44,836 nt of DNA from CAYGTO01 sp964352815 (lineage in GTDB: Bacteria > Pseudomonadota > Alphaproteobacteria > Rickettsiales > UBA3002), in assembly GCA_964352815.1 (NCBI GenBank), contig CAYGTO010000013.1:1-44836 (forward strand), read 5' to 3'. The position numbers and the translations under genes were made by a program. The notes under the pieces were generated by a model. It ran no database searches. It was not told where the DNA came from and was given only the letters and a program-made list of their open reading frames with translations. This document shows positions 16,991 to 25,354 of this stretch, piece after piece (positions within the stretch are counted from its first letter, which is position 1; each line of letters opens with the position of its first letter).

Positions 16991-17964
16991 GAGCAATTTT
17001 GGTGATCAAACACGGGGCGTTAGGCGACATTGTGCTCGCAGCAAGCGCCTTTGCGGCCATTCGCGAAGCTCATCCAAAGTCACATGTCACACTACTTACT
17101 ACTAAGCCCTACGCTGCATTGCTAGAAAAGAGCCCGTATTTTGATGAAGTCTGGGTTGATGGACGACCGAAGCCGTGGCAGCTGAGAAAGCTAAGAGATT
17201 TAAGAAATTTGCTGCGTTTGAGAAAATTTAAGCGGGTGTACGACCTGCAAACCTCTCAGCGCAGTAGTGGTTATTACCGACTCTTTGCTGACCCCAAGCC
17301 TGAATGGTCGGGGATTGTCAAGGCAGGGTCTCATCCGCATGATAACCCAAAGCGCGGCGGTATGCATTCGATTGACCGGTTACAAGAGCAGCTCGCGATC
17401 GCGGGCATCACTGAAATGAAGCGCGGGGATATTAGCTGGCTTAAAGCAGAAACAGGGAAATTCGTTGATTTCGCGAAGAAGGGGAAGGGCAAATTCGCAC
17501 TGCTCGTGCCCGGGGGTTCGGCGCACCGACCGCAGAAGCGTTGGCCAGCCGAACATTTTATTAAGCTAGCGCAATGGATGATTTCAAATGGGACGCGCCC
17601 GGTCTTTATTGGCGCGGGCGCTGAAAAAGAGCTGCTTGATCACATATGTGAAAAGGTTGGTAAGAAGGCAGTCAATTTATGCAATCAAACCTCGTTTGGC
17701 GATATTGCGGAGCTGGCGCGCGGAGCGCTCATTGCCGTGGGCAATGATACGGGACCGATGCATCTTATCGCGGCGACAGGGTGCCCGGTGCTGACATTGT
17801 TCTCTTCTGATTCTGATCCGGAAAAAAGCGCGCCAAGAGGCACAATCACCGATGTGATGCAGCGCGATGATTTATCCAAGCTTAGCGTGGAAGAGGTGAT
17901 TCGATCGAGCGATTTATTGTTGCAAAACGCGGCGATGATCACTCCATATGCTGCCCCCCATTGA
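16987..17964 (+). CDS. Family 9 glycosyltransferase (heptosyltransferase-like)
   Basis: The N-terminus MRAILVIKHGALGDIVLA and the C-terminal AVGNDTGPMHLIAATGCPVL are the hallmarks of the ADP-heptose:LPS heptosyltransferase family (GT9). PGGSAHRPQKRWPAEHF is the other conserved block. The start at 16987 forms an ATGA overlap with the previous gene. The 325-aa length is normal. Together with the GT4 gene it points to LPS inner-core building. The 3' end overlaps the convergent phaB by 26 bp. WaaF, WaaC or WaaQ roles cannot be separated from sequence. Confidence 0.9.
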   Translation: MRAILVIKHGALGDIVLAASAFAAIREAHPKSHVTLLTTKPYAALLEKSPYFDEVWVDGRPKPWQLRKLRDLRNLLRLRKFKRVYDLQTSQRSSGYYRLFADPKPEWSGIVKAGSHPHDNPKRGGMHSIDRLQEQLAIAGITEMKRGDISWLKAETGKFVDFAKKGKGKFALLVPGGSAHRPQKRWPAEHFIKLAQWMISNGTRPVFIGAGAEKELLDHICEKVGKKAVNLCNQTSFGDIAELARGALIAVGNDTGPMHLIAATGCPVLTLFSSDSDPEKSAPRGTITDVMQRDDLSKLSVEEVIRSSDLLLQNAAMITPYAAPH

Positions 17965-18667
17965 CCGAGAGCGTTTCACCAGTAATAAAGCCCGCTTCAT
18001 CAGCGGCTAAGAAACACACGGCGCGTGCAATCTCACTGGGTTCACCTAAGCGGCCGACTGGAATATCTTCAATGATTTTTTCAAGGATATCTTCACGTAC
18101 GGCGCGGACCATATCGGTACCAATATAGCCCGGCGCAACCGCATTAACGGTGATTCCTTTGGCTGCAGTTTCACGTGCCAAAGCTTTAGTGAAGCCGAAA
18201 ATGCCAGCTTTTGCAGCAGAATAGTTGGTCTGCCCAAACTGGCCATCCTGGCCATTAATCGAGCTGATATTCACGATTCGGCCAAAACTATGTTTCCGCA
18301 TATGATCGATCACGGCGCGCGTCATGTTAAAGCAAGAATTGAGATTTGTTTCGATCACGGCATTCCAATTCGATGAATCCATTTTGTGAATCGCTGAATC
18401 ACGTGTAATCCCGGCATTGTTGATCAGAATTTCGACATGGCTGCCAAATTCTTTTTCAATTTCCGCAATACCGGCAAAGCAGGAATCATAATCCGAGACG
18501 TCCCACTTTAACGCCATAATCCCCGTCTCGTCGCGGAATGTTTGTGCCGCTTCTTCATTACCCGCATAATTAGCGACTACTCTACATCCGGCTTGATGAA
18601 GGTCTTCACTGATCGCCCGGCCGATTCCCCTGGTTCCGCCAGTGACAACTGCAATACGTTCTTTCAT
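17939..18667 (-). CDS. phaB: Acetoacetyl-CoA reductase
   Basis: PhaB reduces acetoacetyl-CoA to (R)-3-hydroxybutyryl-CoA with NADPH, the monomer for PHB. It is a short-chain dehydrogenase: TGGTRGIG cofactor loop near residue 10, NNAG near residue 87, catalytic Ser in NISSING and YSAAK near residue 150. The C-terminus GFITGETLSVNGGQHM is the usual PhaB/FabG ending. It lies 12 nt after phaA with GGAGGAAATC before the ATG, so the two form an operon. FabG is the alternative, but location in a PHB cluster favours PhaB. Confidence 0.93.
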   Translation of the reverse strand: MKERIAVVTGGTRGIGRAISEDLHQAGCRVVANYAGNEEAAQTFRDETGIMALKWDVSDYDSCFAGIAEIEKEFGSHVEILINNAGITRDSAIHKMDSSNWNAVIETNLNSCFNMTRAVIDHMRKHSFGRIVNISSINGQDGQFGQTNYSAAKAGIFGFTKALARETAAKGITVNAVAPGYIGTDMVRAVREDILEKIIEDIPVGRLGEPSEIARAVCFLAADEAGFITGETLSVNGGQHME

Positions 18668-18679
18668 GATTTCCTCCGC

Positions 18680-19858
18680 CTATGACCGTTCGACGCACAT
18701 GGCAATGCCCATCCCGCCGCCAATACATAATGTTGCCAGACCTTTTTTTGCGTCACGACGGTTCATCTCATGCAGTAATGTCACGAAAATACGGCATCCT
18801 GATGCGCCAATCGGATGGCCCAGCGCAATGGCGCCACCATTCACATTTACCTTATCTGTATCCCATCCCATTTCTTTGTTCACCGCCGCCGCTTGCGCCG
18901 CAAACGCTTCGTTGGCTTCAATAAGGTCAAGATCGTCATGCGTCCACCCCGCTTTCTCAAGCGCGGTGCGTGAGGCGGGGATAGGTCCCGTTCCCATAAT
19001 GCTTGGGTCAACACCGACCGTTGCCCAGCTTTTGATCGTCGCCAGTGGTGTCAGGCCGCGTTTTTCTGCCTCGCTTGCTTTCATCAGCATGACGGCTGCT
19101 GCACCATCATTAATGCCCGAAGCATTTCCCGCTGTGACGGTGCCTTCCTTATCAAAGGCGGGGCGGAGTTTGCCAAGGCCTTCAGCCGTCGTGCCAGCGC
19201 GTGGGAACTCGTCCGTATCGATAATCGTATCGCCCTTGCGTCCTTTAATGGTAACCGGAACGATTTCGTCTTTAAATGTGCCTGCATTCATCGCAGCTTC
19301 CGCTTTTTGCTGGGAATTCGCCGCGAAGGCATCTTGATCTTCACGCGAGAGCGAAAACTGTTTCGCCACATTCTCCGCCGTGATACCCATATGGTAATCA
19401 TTGAAGCAATCCCACAAGCCGTCAACAATCATTGTGTCCTGCATTTTAGCGTCACCCATCTTCACGCCATTACGCAGATGCATCGCATGCGGTGAAGCAC
19501 TCATATTTTCTTGGCCGCCTGCAATCACAATCTCTGCATCGCCCATCATAATCGCCTTATATCCCTCAGCGACGGCACGAAGCCCCGAGCCGCAGACTTG
19601 ATTAATCGTCATTGCAGGTGTTTCTTTAGGAATACCTGCGTTAATAAGCGCCTGACGTGCCGGGTTTTGTCCAACTGCTGTGGTGAGTACTTGGCCCATC
19701 AACACTTCAGAAATATCTTTCGGTGCAATTTTGGTTTCGTCAATCAATGCGCGAAGCACAGTAGCGCCAAGCTCTGACGCGGGTACGCTGGCTAGCCCTC
19801 CGCTGAAATTCCCAATGGCAGTCCGCTTGGCTGCGACGATAACGATTGAATCACTCAT
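18680..19858 (-). CDS. phaA: Acetyl-CoA acetyltransferase (beta-ketothiolase)
   Basis: PhaA condenses two acetyl-CoA into acetoacetyl-CoA, the first step of PHB synthesis. The nucleophile Cys is in NQVCGSGLRAV near residue 88. NGGAIALGHPIGASG carries the active-site His, and CIGGGMG near the C-terminus the second Cys. At 392 aa it is standard. GGGAGGAACT sits directly before the ATG. It is followed by phaB at 12 nt and preceded by phaC 106 nt upstream. Confidence 0.95.
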   Translation of the reverse strand: MSDSIVIVAAKRTAIGNFSGGLASVPASELGATVLRALIDETKIAPKDISEVLMGQVLTTAVGQNPARQALINAGIPKETPAMTINQVCGSGLRAVAEGYKAIMMGDAEIVIAGGQENMSASPHAMHLRNGVKMGDAKMQDTMIVDGLWDCFNDYHMGITAENVAKQFSLSREDQDAFAANSQQKAEAAMNAGTFKDEIVPVTIKGRKGDTIIDTDEFPRAGTTAEGLGKLRPAFDKEGTVTAGNASGINDGAAAVMLMKASEAEKRGLTPLATIKSWATVGVDPSIMGTGPIPASRTALEKAGWTHDDLDLIEANEAFAAQAAAVNKEMGWDTDKVNVNGGAIALGHPIGASGCRIFVTLLHEMNRRDAKKGLATLCIGGGMGIAMCVERS

Positions 19859-19964
19859 AGTTCCTCCCTGGTGTCATGCGCTAAGTATTTGTGCGCTGCA
19901 CAATAAAAATCATTATTTCTCTGTGGGTTATATACGGAAAGTCTGAAGTAATGTAAAGGGTGAA

Positions 19965-21047
19965 TTACAGCTGTCTATCGAACCATTCAACTATTTTGTA
20001 CCAACACTGCTTTGGTGCCTTTCGCCCCGCGAGCAGCCCAACATGGCCAAGCGAGGGAGTATGAAGCGTTGCATTGGGTAATGCCTTAAAGAGTCCCATC
20101 GCACATTCGTAGGGAACAATTTTGTCATCTTCTGGAATCACACAAAGGGAAGGGGTGTCGACGAGCTCTGCCGCAAGTGGCTGCCGGCGATCAGGCCACT
20201 CGCCTTTTGCGAGAGAGTTATCTTGAGGCCATTTGATAAAACATTCATAAGCAACATCACGCGTGAGCGGGATCCCGTCATTGACCCATTGCTCGACACT
20301 GAGAAAATGCTGCGCAGCATCACTATCTTTAAGCGCAGCAAAGTGCTGAAATTTTTCGAGTGTTTTCCACGGGTAGAGCAGATTAAATACGGATTGGACC
20401 GCTGCTGCTGGCATGGTCTGTTGGCCTTTAATAAGCGCTTCAAGCTGACTACGCAATTCAGGCGACAGGGGAATCGCAGGTGTGTCTTTAGCCTCATAAT
20501 CCCATGGCGTTGCGAGCAGTGCTACCCCATGGATTTTATCTTTCCGAAGCTGTGTTAGTCCCAACGCTAAGATACCTCCCAAACAGTAGCCAAGCACATA
20601 AATCGGTGTGTTTGGATGCTGCTGTGCAAGCGTATCTAGGGCAGGGCACATGCGCCGCGTAATATAGTGGAGGCAATCATAGCCTTGCTCCGAGGGGCCC
20701 GGTTCCCCCCAATCGATGACATAGGGAGCGTAGCCATGGTTGTTGAGGTGGTTCGTGAAGCTATGCTGCGCATGGAGATCAAAAATCGTATGTTTATTAA
20801 TCAGCGACGGAATCAGCAACACAATCGCTTTATGTTCCTCACCTGCTGCAGCATAACTGCGCAGCATGGTGCTGCCCTGTTGCCATATGACGGGATGGTC
20901 TTCATCGGGCCGCACATATGCTTCTTGATAATAACGCTCTAGCCCTTTGAGCGTGGCAGCAGACTGACGAAACATTTCATGTTGTAATGCTGCAACAAAT
21001 TCAGGCTGCTGGAAGACGTCGTGAAACGCAGCAAAGGGCTCGTCAAT
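19965..21047 (-). CDS. phaC: PHA synthase, short (class III-like) catalytic subunit; start uncertain
   Basis: PhaC polymerises (R)-3-hydroxyacyl-CoA into PHA granules. The lipase-like box GYCLGG carries the catalytic Cys; CVIPEDDKIVPYE supplies the Asp and LGHVGLL the His. The open frame runs 440 codons from 21287, but the first 80 overlap phaE-like and look non-native. No in-frame ATG, GTG or TTG lies between the phaE-like stop and the ATG at 20975. Candidates are an ATT at 21047 overlapping that stop (ATTGA; 360 aa) or the ATG at 20975 (336 aa, lacking DEPFAAFHDVFQQPEF). The short length matches class III PhaC, which needs a PhaE partner. Confidence 0.85.
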   Translation of the reverse strand: MDEPFAAFHDVFQQPEFVAALQHEMFRQSAATLKGLERYYQEAYVRPDEDHPVIWQQGSTMLRSYAAAGEEHKAIVLLIPSLINKHTIFDLHAQHSFTNHLNNHGYAPYVIDWGEPGPSEQGYDCLHYITRRMCPALDTLAQQHPNTPIYVLGYCLGGILALGLTQLRKDKIHGVALLATPWDYEAKDTPAIPLSPELRSQLEALIKGQQTMPAAAVQSVFNLLYPWKTLEKFQHFAALKDSDAAQHFLSVEQWVNDGIPLTRDVAYECFIKWPQDNSLAKGEWPDRRQPLAAELVDTPSLCVIPEDDKIVPYECAMGLFKALPNATLHTPSLGHVGLLAGRKAPKQCWYKIVEWFDRQL

Positions 21048-21585
21048 AGTCTTCTTCGAAGAAGCGCTTCGCCCGCTTTTCTTGGCTGTGCGTTCGCGTG
21101 CGGTAGAGGCTTTCGCGTTCGGCCATGCGCTGTTCGGATTCAAGAAGGGCGATGCGGGCTTCGCATGCTGCAAGGCGCTGTTTAATCCAAGCCAGCTCAC
21201 TGTCATAAGATGCATCATCAGGGGGAGTGTCAGAATCGGCGTCATATTCTTCTTCCTCCATACCGGCCATGCTGCGCATATTGGCAAGCCCTTGTTGCAT
21301 CATCTGCGTCATCGTATCGACCCCCTGGTCGAAATTGTGTTGCATCGCATGTTGCGCTTCGTTCCATGTATGGTTCCGATGTTCTTCGCTTTTCTGTGCG
21401 GTAAAATCGGTATAGGCTTTTGAGAATGGTTTTCCCGTGCTCGCCATCATCGTATTGCCCTGAAATTGTTGAATCGCATCTGCCATCGCTCTGATGAACG
21501 ATTGATCGTGCATGCCATTCGATAATTGTTGCTGCCATAGCGAAATAAAATCTTTCGCGAGGGCGCTATAGTCGGGTTGACTCAT
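21043..21585 (-). CDS. phaE: PhaE-like PHA synthase subunit
   Basis: This 180-aa protein directly precedes phaC and overlaps its probable start. It is helical, Met/Gln-rich in the middle (TMTQMMQQGLANM), acidic after that (MEEEEYDADSD), and ends in a coiled coil (LAACEARIALLESEQRMAER). PhaE subunits of class III synthases are poorly conserved helical proteins encoded beside phaC, so position and shape suggest PhaE. Similarity is not strong enough for certainty; a phasin-like role is the alternative. Divergent from phaR across 120 bp. Confidence 0.6.
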   Translation of the reverse strand: MSQPDYSALAKDFISLWQQQLSNGMHDQSFIRAMADAIQQFQGNTMMASTGKPFSKAYTDFTAQKSEEHRNHTWNEAQHAMQHNFDQGVDTMTQMMQQGLANMRSMAGMEEEEYDADSDTPPDDASYDSELAWIKQRLAACEARIALLESEQRMAERESLYRTRTHSQEKRAKRFFEEDY

Positions 21586-21614
21586 ATTAGCTCCCGCATT
21601 TGCTAACCGATATT

Positions 21615-21642
21615 TTGATTGAATCCTAGAAGTGGCTATGGT
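21615..21642 (+). promoter_or_regulatory. Possible sigma70 promoter of phaR
   Basis: TTGATT and TATGGT are separated by 16 bp in the phaR-phaE intergenic region, about 64 nt before the phaR ATG. The match is moderate and the region also has to serve phaE, so this is tentative. Confidence 0.35.
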
Positions 21643-21705
21643 AGCTGTCTAGCATAATTTTGAAACTACGCACGCCTTCGCAGGTGCAACATAGGGAGAG
21701 TAATC

Positions 21706-22266
21706 ATGCAACATGCAGACGCAAAAGCGCAGCAAGACGACATCGTGGTGGTCAAGAAATATGCCAACCGCCGTCTTTATAATACGGAGACGAGCACGTA
21801 TGTAACGCTCGAAGATTTACGCAAAATGGTGAGCGCTGGTCGCGACTTTTTGGTGTGCGATGCAAAAACCGGAACGGATATTACCCGCTCTATTCTTACA
21901 CAAATTATTTTTGAAATGGAAAGCAAGTCAGATGGCTTCCTGCTTCCTGAAACGTTCATGAAGTCATTGATTGGCTATTATGATGATACGATCAAAGATT
22001 TCGTGCCGCCCTACCTTGAGAATAGCATGGAAACCTTCATGCAGAACCAAGAGAAGATGCGCGACACGATGGCAACGGCAATGAAGTCAAGTGCTGATGC
22101 GATGAAGAAAGGCTCGAAGATGATGACCCCGATGAGCGGCATGGGAAGCTTTGAAGACATCACGAAACAGAATATGGAAATGTTCTCAAGCGCGATGAAA
22201 ATGTTCTCACCGTTTGGCGCAATGAGCGGACAAGAAAACCCAGCTACGAAGAAAAAGAAGAAGTAA
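21706..22266 (+). CDS. phaR: PHA accumulation regulator PhaR
   Basis: PhaR binds PHB granules and DNA and represses phasin genes until granules appear. The conserved DNA-binding domain is at residues about 8-70, with KKYANRRLYNTETSTYVTLE and the following DITRSILTQIIFEME. The C-terminal half is Met-rich and helical and ends in a Lys run (PATKKKKK). At 186 aa it is normal. It is divergent from phaE-phaC-phaA-phaB, consistent with local control of the cluster. No phasin gene is recognised nearby. Confidence 0.94.
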   Translation: MQHADAKAQQDDIVVVKKYANRRLYNTETSTYVTLEDLRKMVSAGRDFLVCDAKTGTDITRSILTQIIFEMESKSDGFLLPETFMKSLIGYYDDTIKDFVPPYLENSMETFMQNQEKMRDTMATAMKSSADAMKKGSKMMTPMSGMGSFEDITKQNMEMFSSAMKMFSPFGAMSGQENPATKKKKK

Positions 22267-22272
22267 TTAGTT

Positions 22273-22452
22273 TTAATTGCTGGAACATAAAATTGGCATA
22301 GCTGCAATTGTCACGTTAACTACCGTTGCAGCAGCTATTACCCAAGTTGCATAGTTTATTTGATTTTGAACCCTTGAACTAGCATCAGCTTGAGCTTTTA
22401 TGATTTCTGCAAGCTTGTCTAAGGCATCTGGCGTTGCGCTGTGCTTGACCAT
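22273..22452 (-). CDS. Small membrane protein (59 aa) coupled to fumC
   Basis: The ATG follows the fumC stop without a gap (TAGATG), so translation is likely coupled. The 59 residues (MVKHSATPDALDKLAEIIKA...) have a short amphipathic N-terminal helix and one clear membrane span (YATWVIAAATVVNVTIAAM) ending near a Cys (ILCSSN). It is too short for usual gene finders. There is no known family that I can name. The coupling and the clean membrane helix argue for a real gene, but no function can be given. Confidence 0.55.
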   Translation of the reverse strand: MVKHSATPDALDKLAEIIKAQADASSRVQNQINYATWVIAAATVVNVTIAAMPILCSSN

Positions 22453-23871
22453 CTAATCCCTCGGCCCAATCATATCTTCGGGTTTTACCCACTCGGCGAA
22501 CTGATCTTCCGTTAAAAGATCGAGCGAAAGAGCCGCTTCTTTTAGCGTGGTACCTTCCTTGTGGGCTTTTTTCGCAATTTTTGCAGCATTGTCATACCCG
22601 ATATGCGGGTTGAGTGCTGTCACGAGCATGAGTGATTCATCGCGTAGCTTTTCAATACGCTCTTTGTTTGCCTCAATCCCGACCACACATTTATCTGTAA
22701 AGCTAACACAGCTATCCGCAATCAGGCGAATGGACTGCAGCAGATTATAAATCATGACTGGCTTGAAGACATTCAGCTCGAAATGTCCTTGCGAGCCCGC
22801 CACTGTCACTGCGGTATGATTTCCCATCACCTGTGCGCACACCATGGTCAGCGCTTCGCACTGGGTAGGGTTCACCTTACCCGGCATGATCGAACTGCCC
22901 GGCTCATTTTCAGGAAGCGCGAGCTCACCTAAGCCGCAGCGCGGGCCTGAACCAAGAAAACGAATGTCATTCGCGATTTTCATTAAAGAACAGGCAAGGG
23001 TATTGAGCGCACCCGATGATTCAACGATCGCATCATGCGCGGCGAGCGCTTCAAACTTATTCTCTGCCGTGATGAAGGGAAGCTTCGTAATGGCCGCCAC
23101 TTCTTTGGCAAACTGCTCAGCGAATCCCTTCTTACTATTGATCCCTGTACCGACGGCAGTCCCGCCTTGGGCGAGTTGGTAGAGTCGGGGCAGGGTGTCT
23201 TTCACTCGTTGAATACCATAATTCATCTGCGTGACATAGCCGGAGAATTCTTGGCCAAGGGTGAGTGGCGTCGCGTCTTGCGTGTGGGTTCGGCCAATCT
23301 TGATGATATCTTTAAACTCATCTTGTTTTGCCGCGAGCGCGTCGCGCAATGTCTCGAGTGCAGGGAGAAGGCGGTGGTGAATTTCTTCGACGGCCGCAAT
23401 ATGCATCGCCGTTGGGAAAGTGTCGTTTGACGACGCCCCCATATTCACGTGATCGTTCGGGTGCACCGGGTCTTTGCTGCCGAGCTCTCCGCCAAGCATT
23501 TCGATCGCCCGGTTCGCGATCACCTCATTGGTGTTCATATTCGTTTGTGTTCCTGAGCCGGTCTGCCATACGGAAAGCGGGAAATGTTCGTCGAGTTTGC
23601 CTTCCATTACTTCAGTTGCAGCATCGACAATGGCCTTGCCAATTTTTTTGTCGAGCACACCTAAATCCATATTCACCTTCGCGGCGCTGCGCTTAAGAAC
23701 CCCTAAAGCGCGCACCAAAGGCTGCGGCATAGTTTCTGTACCAATGGCGAAATTGATCAGTGAACGCGCGCTTTGCGCTCCGTAATATTTATCCGCTGGC
23801 ACATCGAGCGGGCCAAATGTGTCCGATTCGGTGCGGTAAGCAGTGGCATCATCTTTACGTAGGGCAGTCAT
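22453..23871 (-). CDS. fumC: Fumarate hydratase class II
   Basis: FumC interconverts fumarate and malate in the TCA cycle. It is the iron-free class II type, with GSSIMPGKVNPTQCE near residue 325, TGSGTQTNMNTNEV near residue 105 and GRTHTQDATP near residue 192. The start at 23871 (MTALRKDD) is preferred: AGAGAGAAG precedes it, while an upstream ATG at 23937 would overlap the divergent glycosylase gene. That gives 472 aa, the normal size. It is followed without a gap by a 59-aa membrane protein. Confidence 0.96.
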   Translation of the reverse strand: MTALRKDDATAYRTESDTFGPLDVPADKYYGAQSARSLINFAIGTETMPQPLVRALGVLKRSAAKVNMDLGVLDKKIGKAIVDAATEVMEGKLDEHFPLSVWQTGSGTQTNMNTNEVIANRAIEMLGGELGSKDPVHPNDHVNMGASSNDTFPTAMHIAAVEEIHHRLLPALETLRDALAAKQDEFKDIIKIGRTHTQDATPLTLGQEFSGYVTQMNYGIQRVKDTLPRLYQLAQGGTAVGTGINSKKGFAEQFAKEVAAITKLPFITAENKFEALAAHDAIVESSGALNTLACSLMKIANDIRFLGSGPRCGLGELALPENEPGSSIMPGKVNPTQCEALTMVCAQVMGNHTAVTVAGSQGHFELNVFKPVMIYNLLQSIRLIADSCVSFTDKCVVGIEANKERIEKLRDESLMLVTALNPHIGYDNAAKIAKKAHKEGTTLKEAALSLDLLTEDQFAEWVKPEDMIGPRD

Positions 23872-23915
23872 AGCTTCTCTCTTGTGTAATTCCTTCAAAC
23901 CTTTACATAAAAGAA

Positions 23916-24743
23916 ATGCCAGAATCCGCAAATACAAAGCCGCCGCTATCCCCCGACTATTGGGGCGAGGCGAAGCACTATTTGAGCGCTAAAGACCCGA
24001 TAATGGCGGGAATCATTGCGAATTATCCAGAGGGAGCTTTAACGTGTAGGGGGCATGCATTTGAGACATTGTGCCGCTCGATCGTCGGGCAACAAATCTC
24101 GGTCAAAGCGGCAGATAGTATGTGGGGAAAGTTTGAGGCCGTGTTAAAGGATACGTCATTCCGTCGAATGACGGGATCCGGGGCCAGACGCTCCAGACCC
24201 CGTGACAAGCACGGGGTGACAGATCGAGAGCTATGGATGCACCCGGATACTATTTTAATATTTTCAGACGAACCGCTACGCGCATGCGGCCTGTCGCGTC
24301 AGAAGATTGCTTATCTTCGTAATATCGCTGAATTCTTCAATGACGAACCGCGCCGCTTAAACCATGGCCACTGGCATGCGATGGAAGATGAAGTAATTAT
24401 TGAACAGCTCGTCAGCATTAAAGGGGTAGGGGGCTGGACGGCAGAGATGTTCCTGATTTTTCATGTGATGCATCCGGATGTGTTCCCCATCGGCGATATC
24501 GGTATACAGAAAGGCATTGAGTTGCATTATAATTGTCCCCCGCTTCGGTCTGCTGACCTCCGCGATGGGACGCGGCTCAAGGCTGGCTCGGACATCTGTC
24601 CTCGGCGTGCCTCATGGGATGCACTACATAAAAAACAGAAGCCATATTACTATGAATTGGTTGCAGAACAATGGGCGCCTTATCGGACGGTGGCAACGTG
24701 GTATCTGTGGCGGAGTTTGGATCCGGTGCCGGTGGCGTATTGA
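23916..24743 (+). CDS. AlkA/HhH-GPD DNA-3-methyladenine glycosylase with two in-frame repeat insertions
   Basis: This base-excision enzyme removes alkylated bases. The helix-hairpin-helix is in LVSIKGVGGWTAEMFLIF near residue 168, and the catalytic Asp is in FPIGDIGIQKG near residue 193. The C-terminal AEQWAPYRTVATWYLWR is also typical. Two segments do not fit the family: residues about 80-102 (TSFRRMTGSG..GVTD) and about 207-232 (CPPLRSADL..CPRRAS). Both are encoded by hairpin-forming repeats that keep the frame open. The rest of the protein looks intact, so it may still work. ATG 44 nt from the divergent fumC start. Confidence 0.88.
   Translation: MPESANTKPPLSPDYWGEAKHYLSAKDPIMAGIIANYPEGALTCRGHAFETLCRSIVGQQISVKAADSMWGKFEAVLKDTSFRRMTGSGARRSRPRDKHGVTDRELWMHPDTILIFSDEPLRACGLSRQKIAYLRNIAEFFNDEPRRLNHGHWHAMEDEVIIEQLVSIKGVGGWTAEMFLIFHVMHPDVFPIGDIGIQKGIELHYNCPPLRSADLRDGTRLKAGSDICPRRASWDALHKKQKPYYYELVAEQWAPYRTVATWYLWRSLDPVPVAY
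24154..24221 (+). repeat. Palindromic repeat inserted in glycosylase gene, first site (68 bp)
   Basis: CGTCATTC-CGTC-GAATGACG forms a perfect 8-bp hairpin and CCCCGTG-ACAAG-CACGGGG a perfect 7-bp hairpin; the outer ends are GTCA and TGAC. Together with flanking bases it encodes an extra, basic peptide without disrupting the frame. This resembles the protein-invading palindromic elements known from Rickettsia. Confidence 0.8.
24536..24612 (+). repeat. Hairpin-rich insertion in glycosylase gene, second site
   Basis: Three short perfect hairpins follow each other: GGTC-TGCT-GACC (24547), CCGCG-ATGGGA-CGCGG (24560) and GGACA-TC-TGTCC (24590). The segment lies between the catalytic Asp region and the conserved C-terminal helix, where related proteins have only a short loop. 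It keeps the frame. Exact boundaries are uncertain. Confidence 0.55.
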
Positions 24744-25343
24744 TTAACGACCTGACATGACGCGGGCCGCATCAGCATCTTTGAGCAAGACTGCTGAAAT
24801 GCCCTCTCGTTCTGTTTTAACAATAGGGTTTAAAGGAGATAGCTCTCCTAAACTGAGCCGAGACGCAGGCGTAATTGGATCATCAGGGTTTAACGAAGCA
24901 AGGACTGCAATGTCTGCACCCGAAATATTACGAACATAGACAACATCGTAAGAAGAATCTCTCACATAATCTTCGCGCGTTAAACTTGGCTGGCGTTTTT
25001 TAAATTCCTCGAGTTGATTCTCAGGAGTGCGGCGTGTTGTTGTTGCCAGCGCGCGCGGGGATGCTGGATCACGTGATGCGCCCTCAGAGGCTGTGCTAAA
25101 CAGATGTACGGCCCCACCAAGAAGCAATCCGGTGACTAAGCTACTGAGCAAAGTTCCGATGGAAAAGCCTTGGGTGAAAATTGCCAAGCCAGCGAACAGG
25201 ACGCCGCCCCAAATGGCGGTGTGGTAGGCTTGCGGGCTTTCGCGTTCGATGCTGCCAGCGAAATCCATGGCACCATTATAGATGTCCGTCGCACCATTGA
25301 CGATGGTGTCTCGAAATCCGCTTGCTGGTACATCACCTGACAT
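24744..25343 (-). CDS. Unrecognised double-pass membrane protein (199 aa)
   Basis: Two adjacent membrane segments lie at about residues 42-82 (TAIWGGVLFAGLAIFTQGF and LLSSLVTGLLLGGAVHLF), preceded by an amphipathic N-terminus and followed by a 115-residue soluble tail with ALATTTRRTPENQLEEF. AAAGGAAAT precedes the ATG. It starts 11 nt past the stop of the 206-aa gene and so shares its Pho-box promoter. Its membrane hairpin resembles those of the two neighbours in layout, though sequence identity is low. No known family is apparent. Confidence 0.75.
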   Translation of the reverse strand: MSGDVPASGFRDTIVNGATDIYNGAMDFAGSIERESPQAYHTAIWGGVLFAGLAIFTQGFSIGTLLSSLVTGLLLGGAVHLFSTASEGASRDPASPRALATTTRRTPENQLEEFKKRQPSLTREDYVRDSSYDVVYVRNISGADIAVLASLNPDDPITPASRLSLGELSPLNPIVKTEREGISAVLLKDADAARVMSGR

Positions 25344-25354
25344 AATATTTCCTT

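Noticed and set aside
21048..21287. First 80 codons of the long phaC frame
   Set aside because: They overlap the phaE-like gene in another frame and look like a shadow, not a PHA synthase N-terminus.
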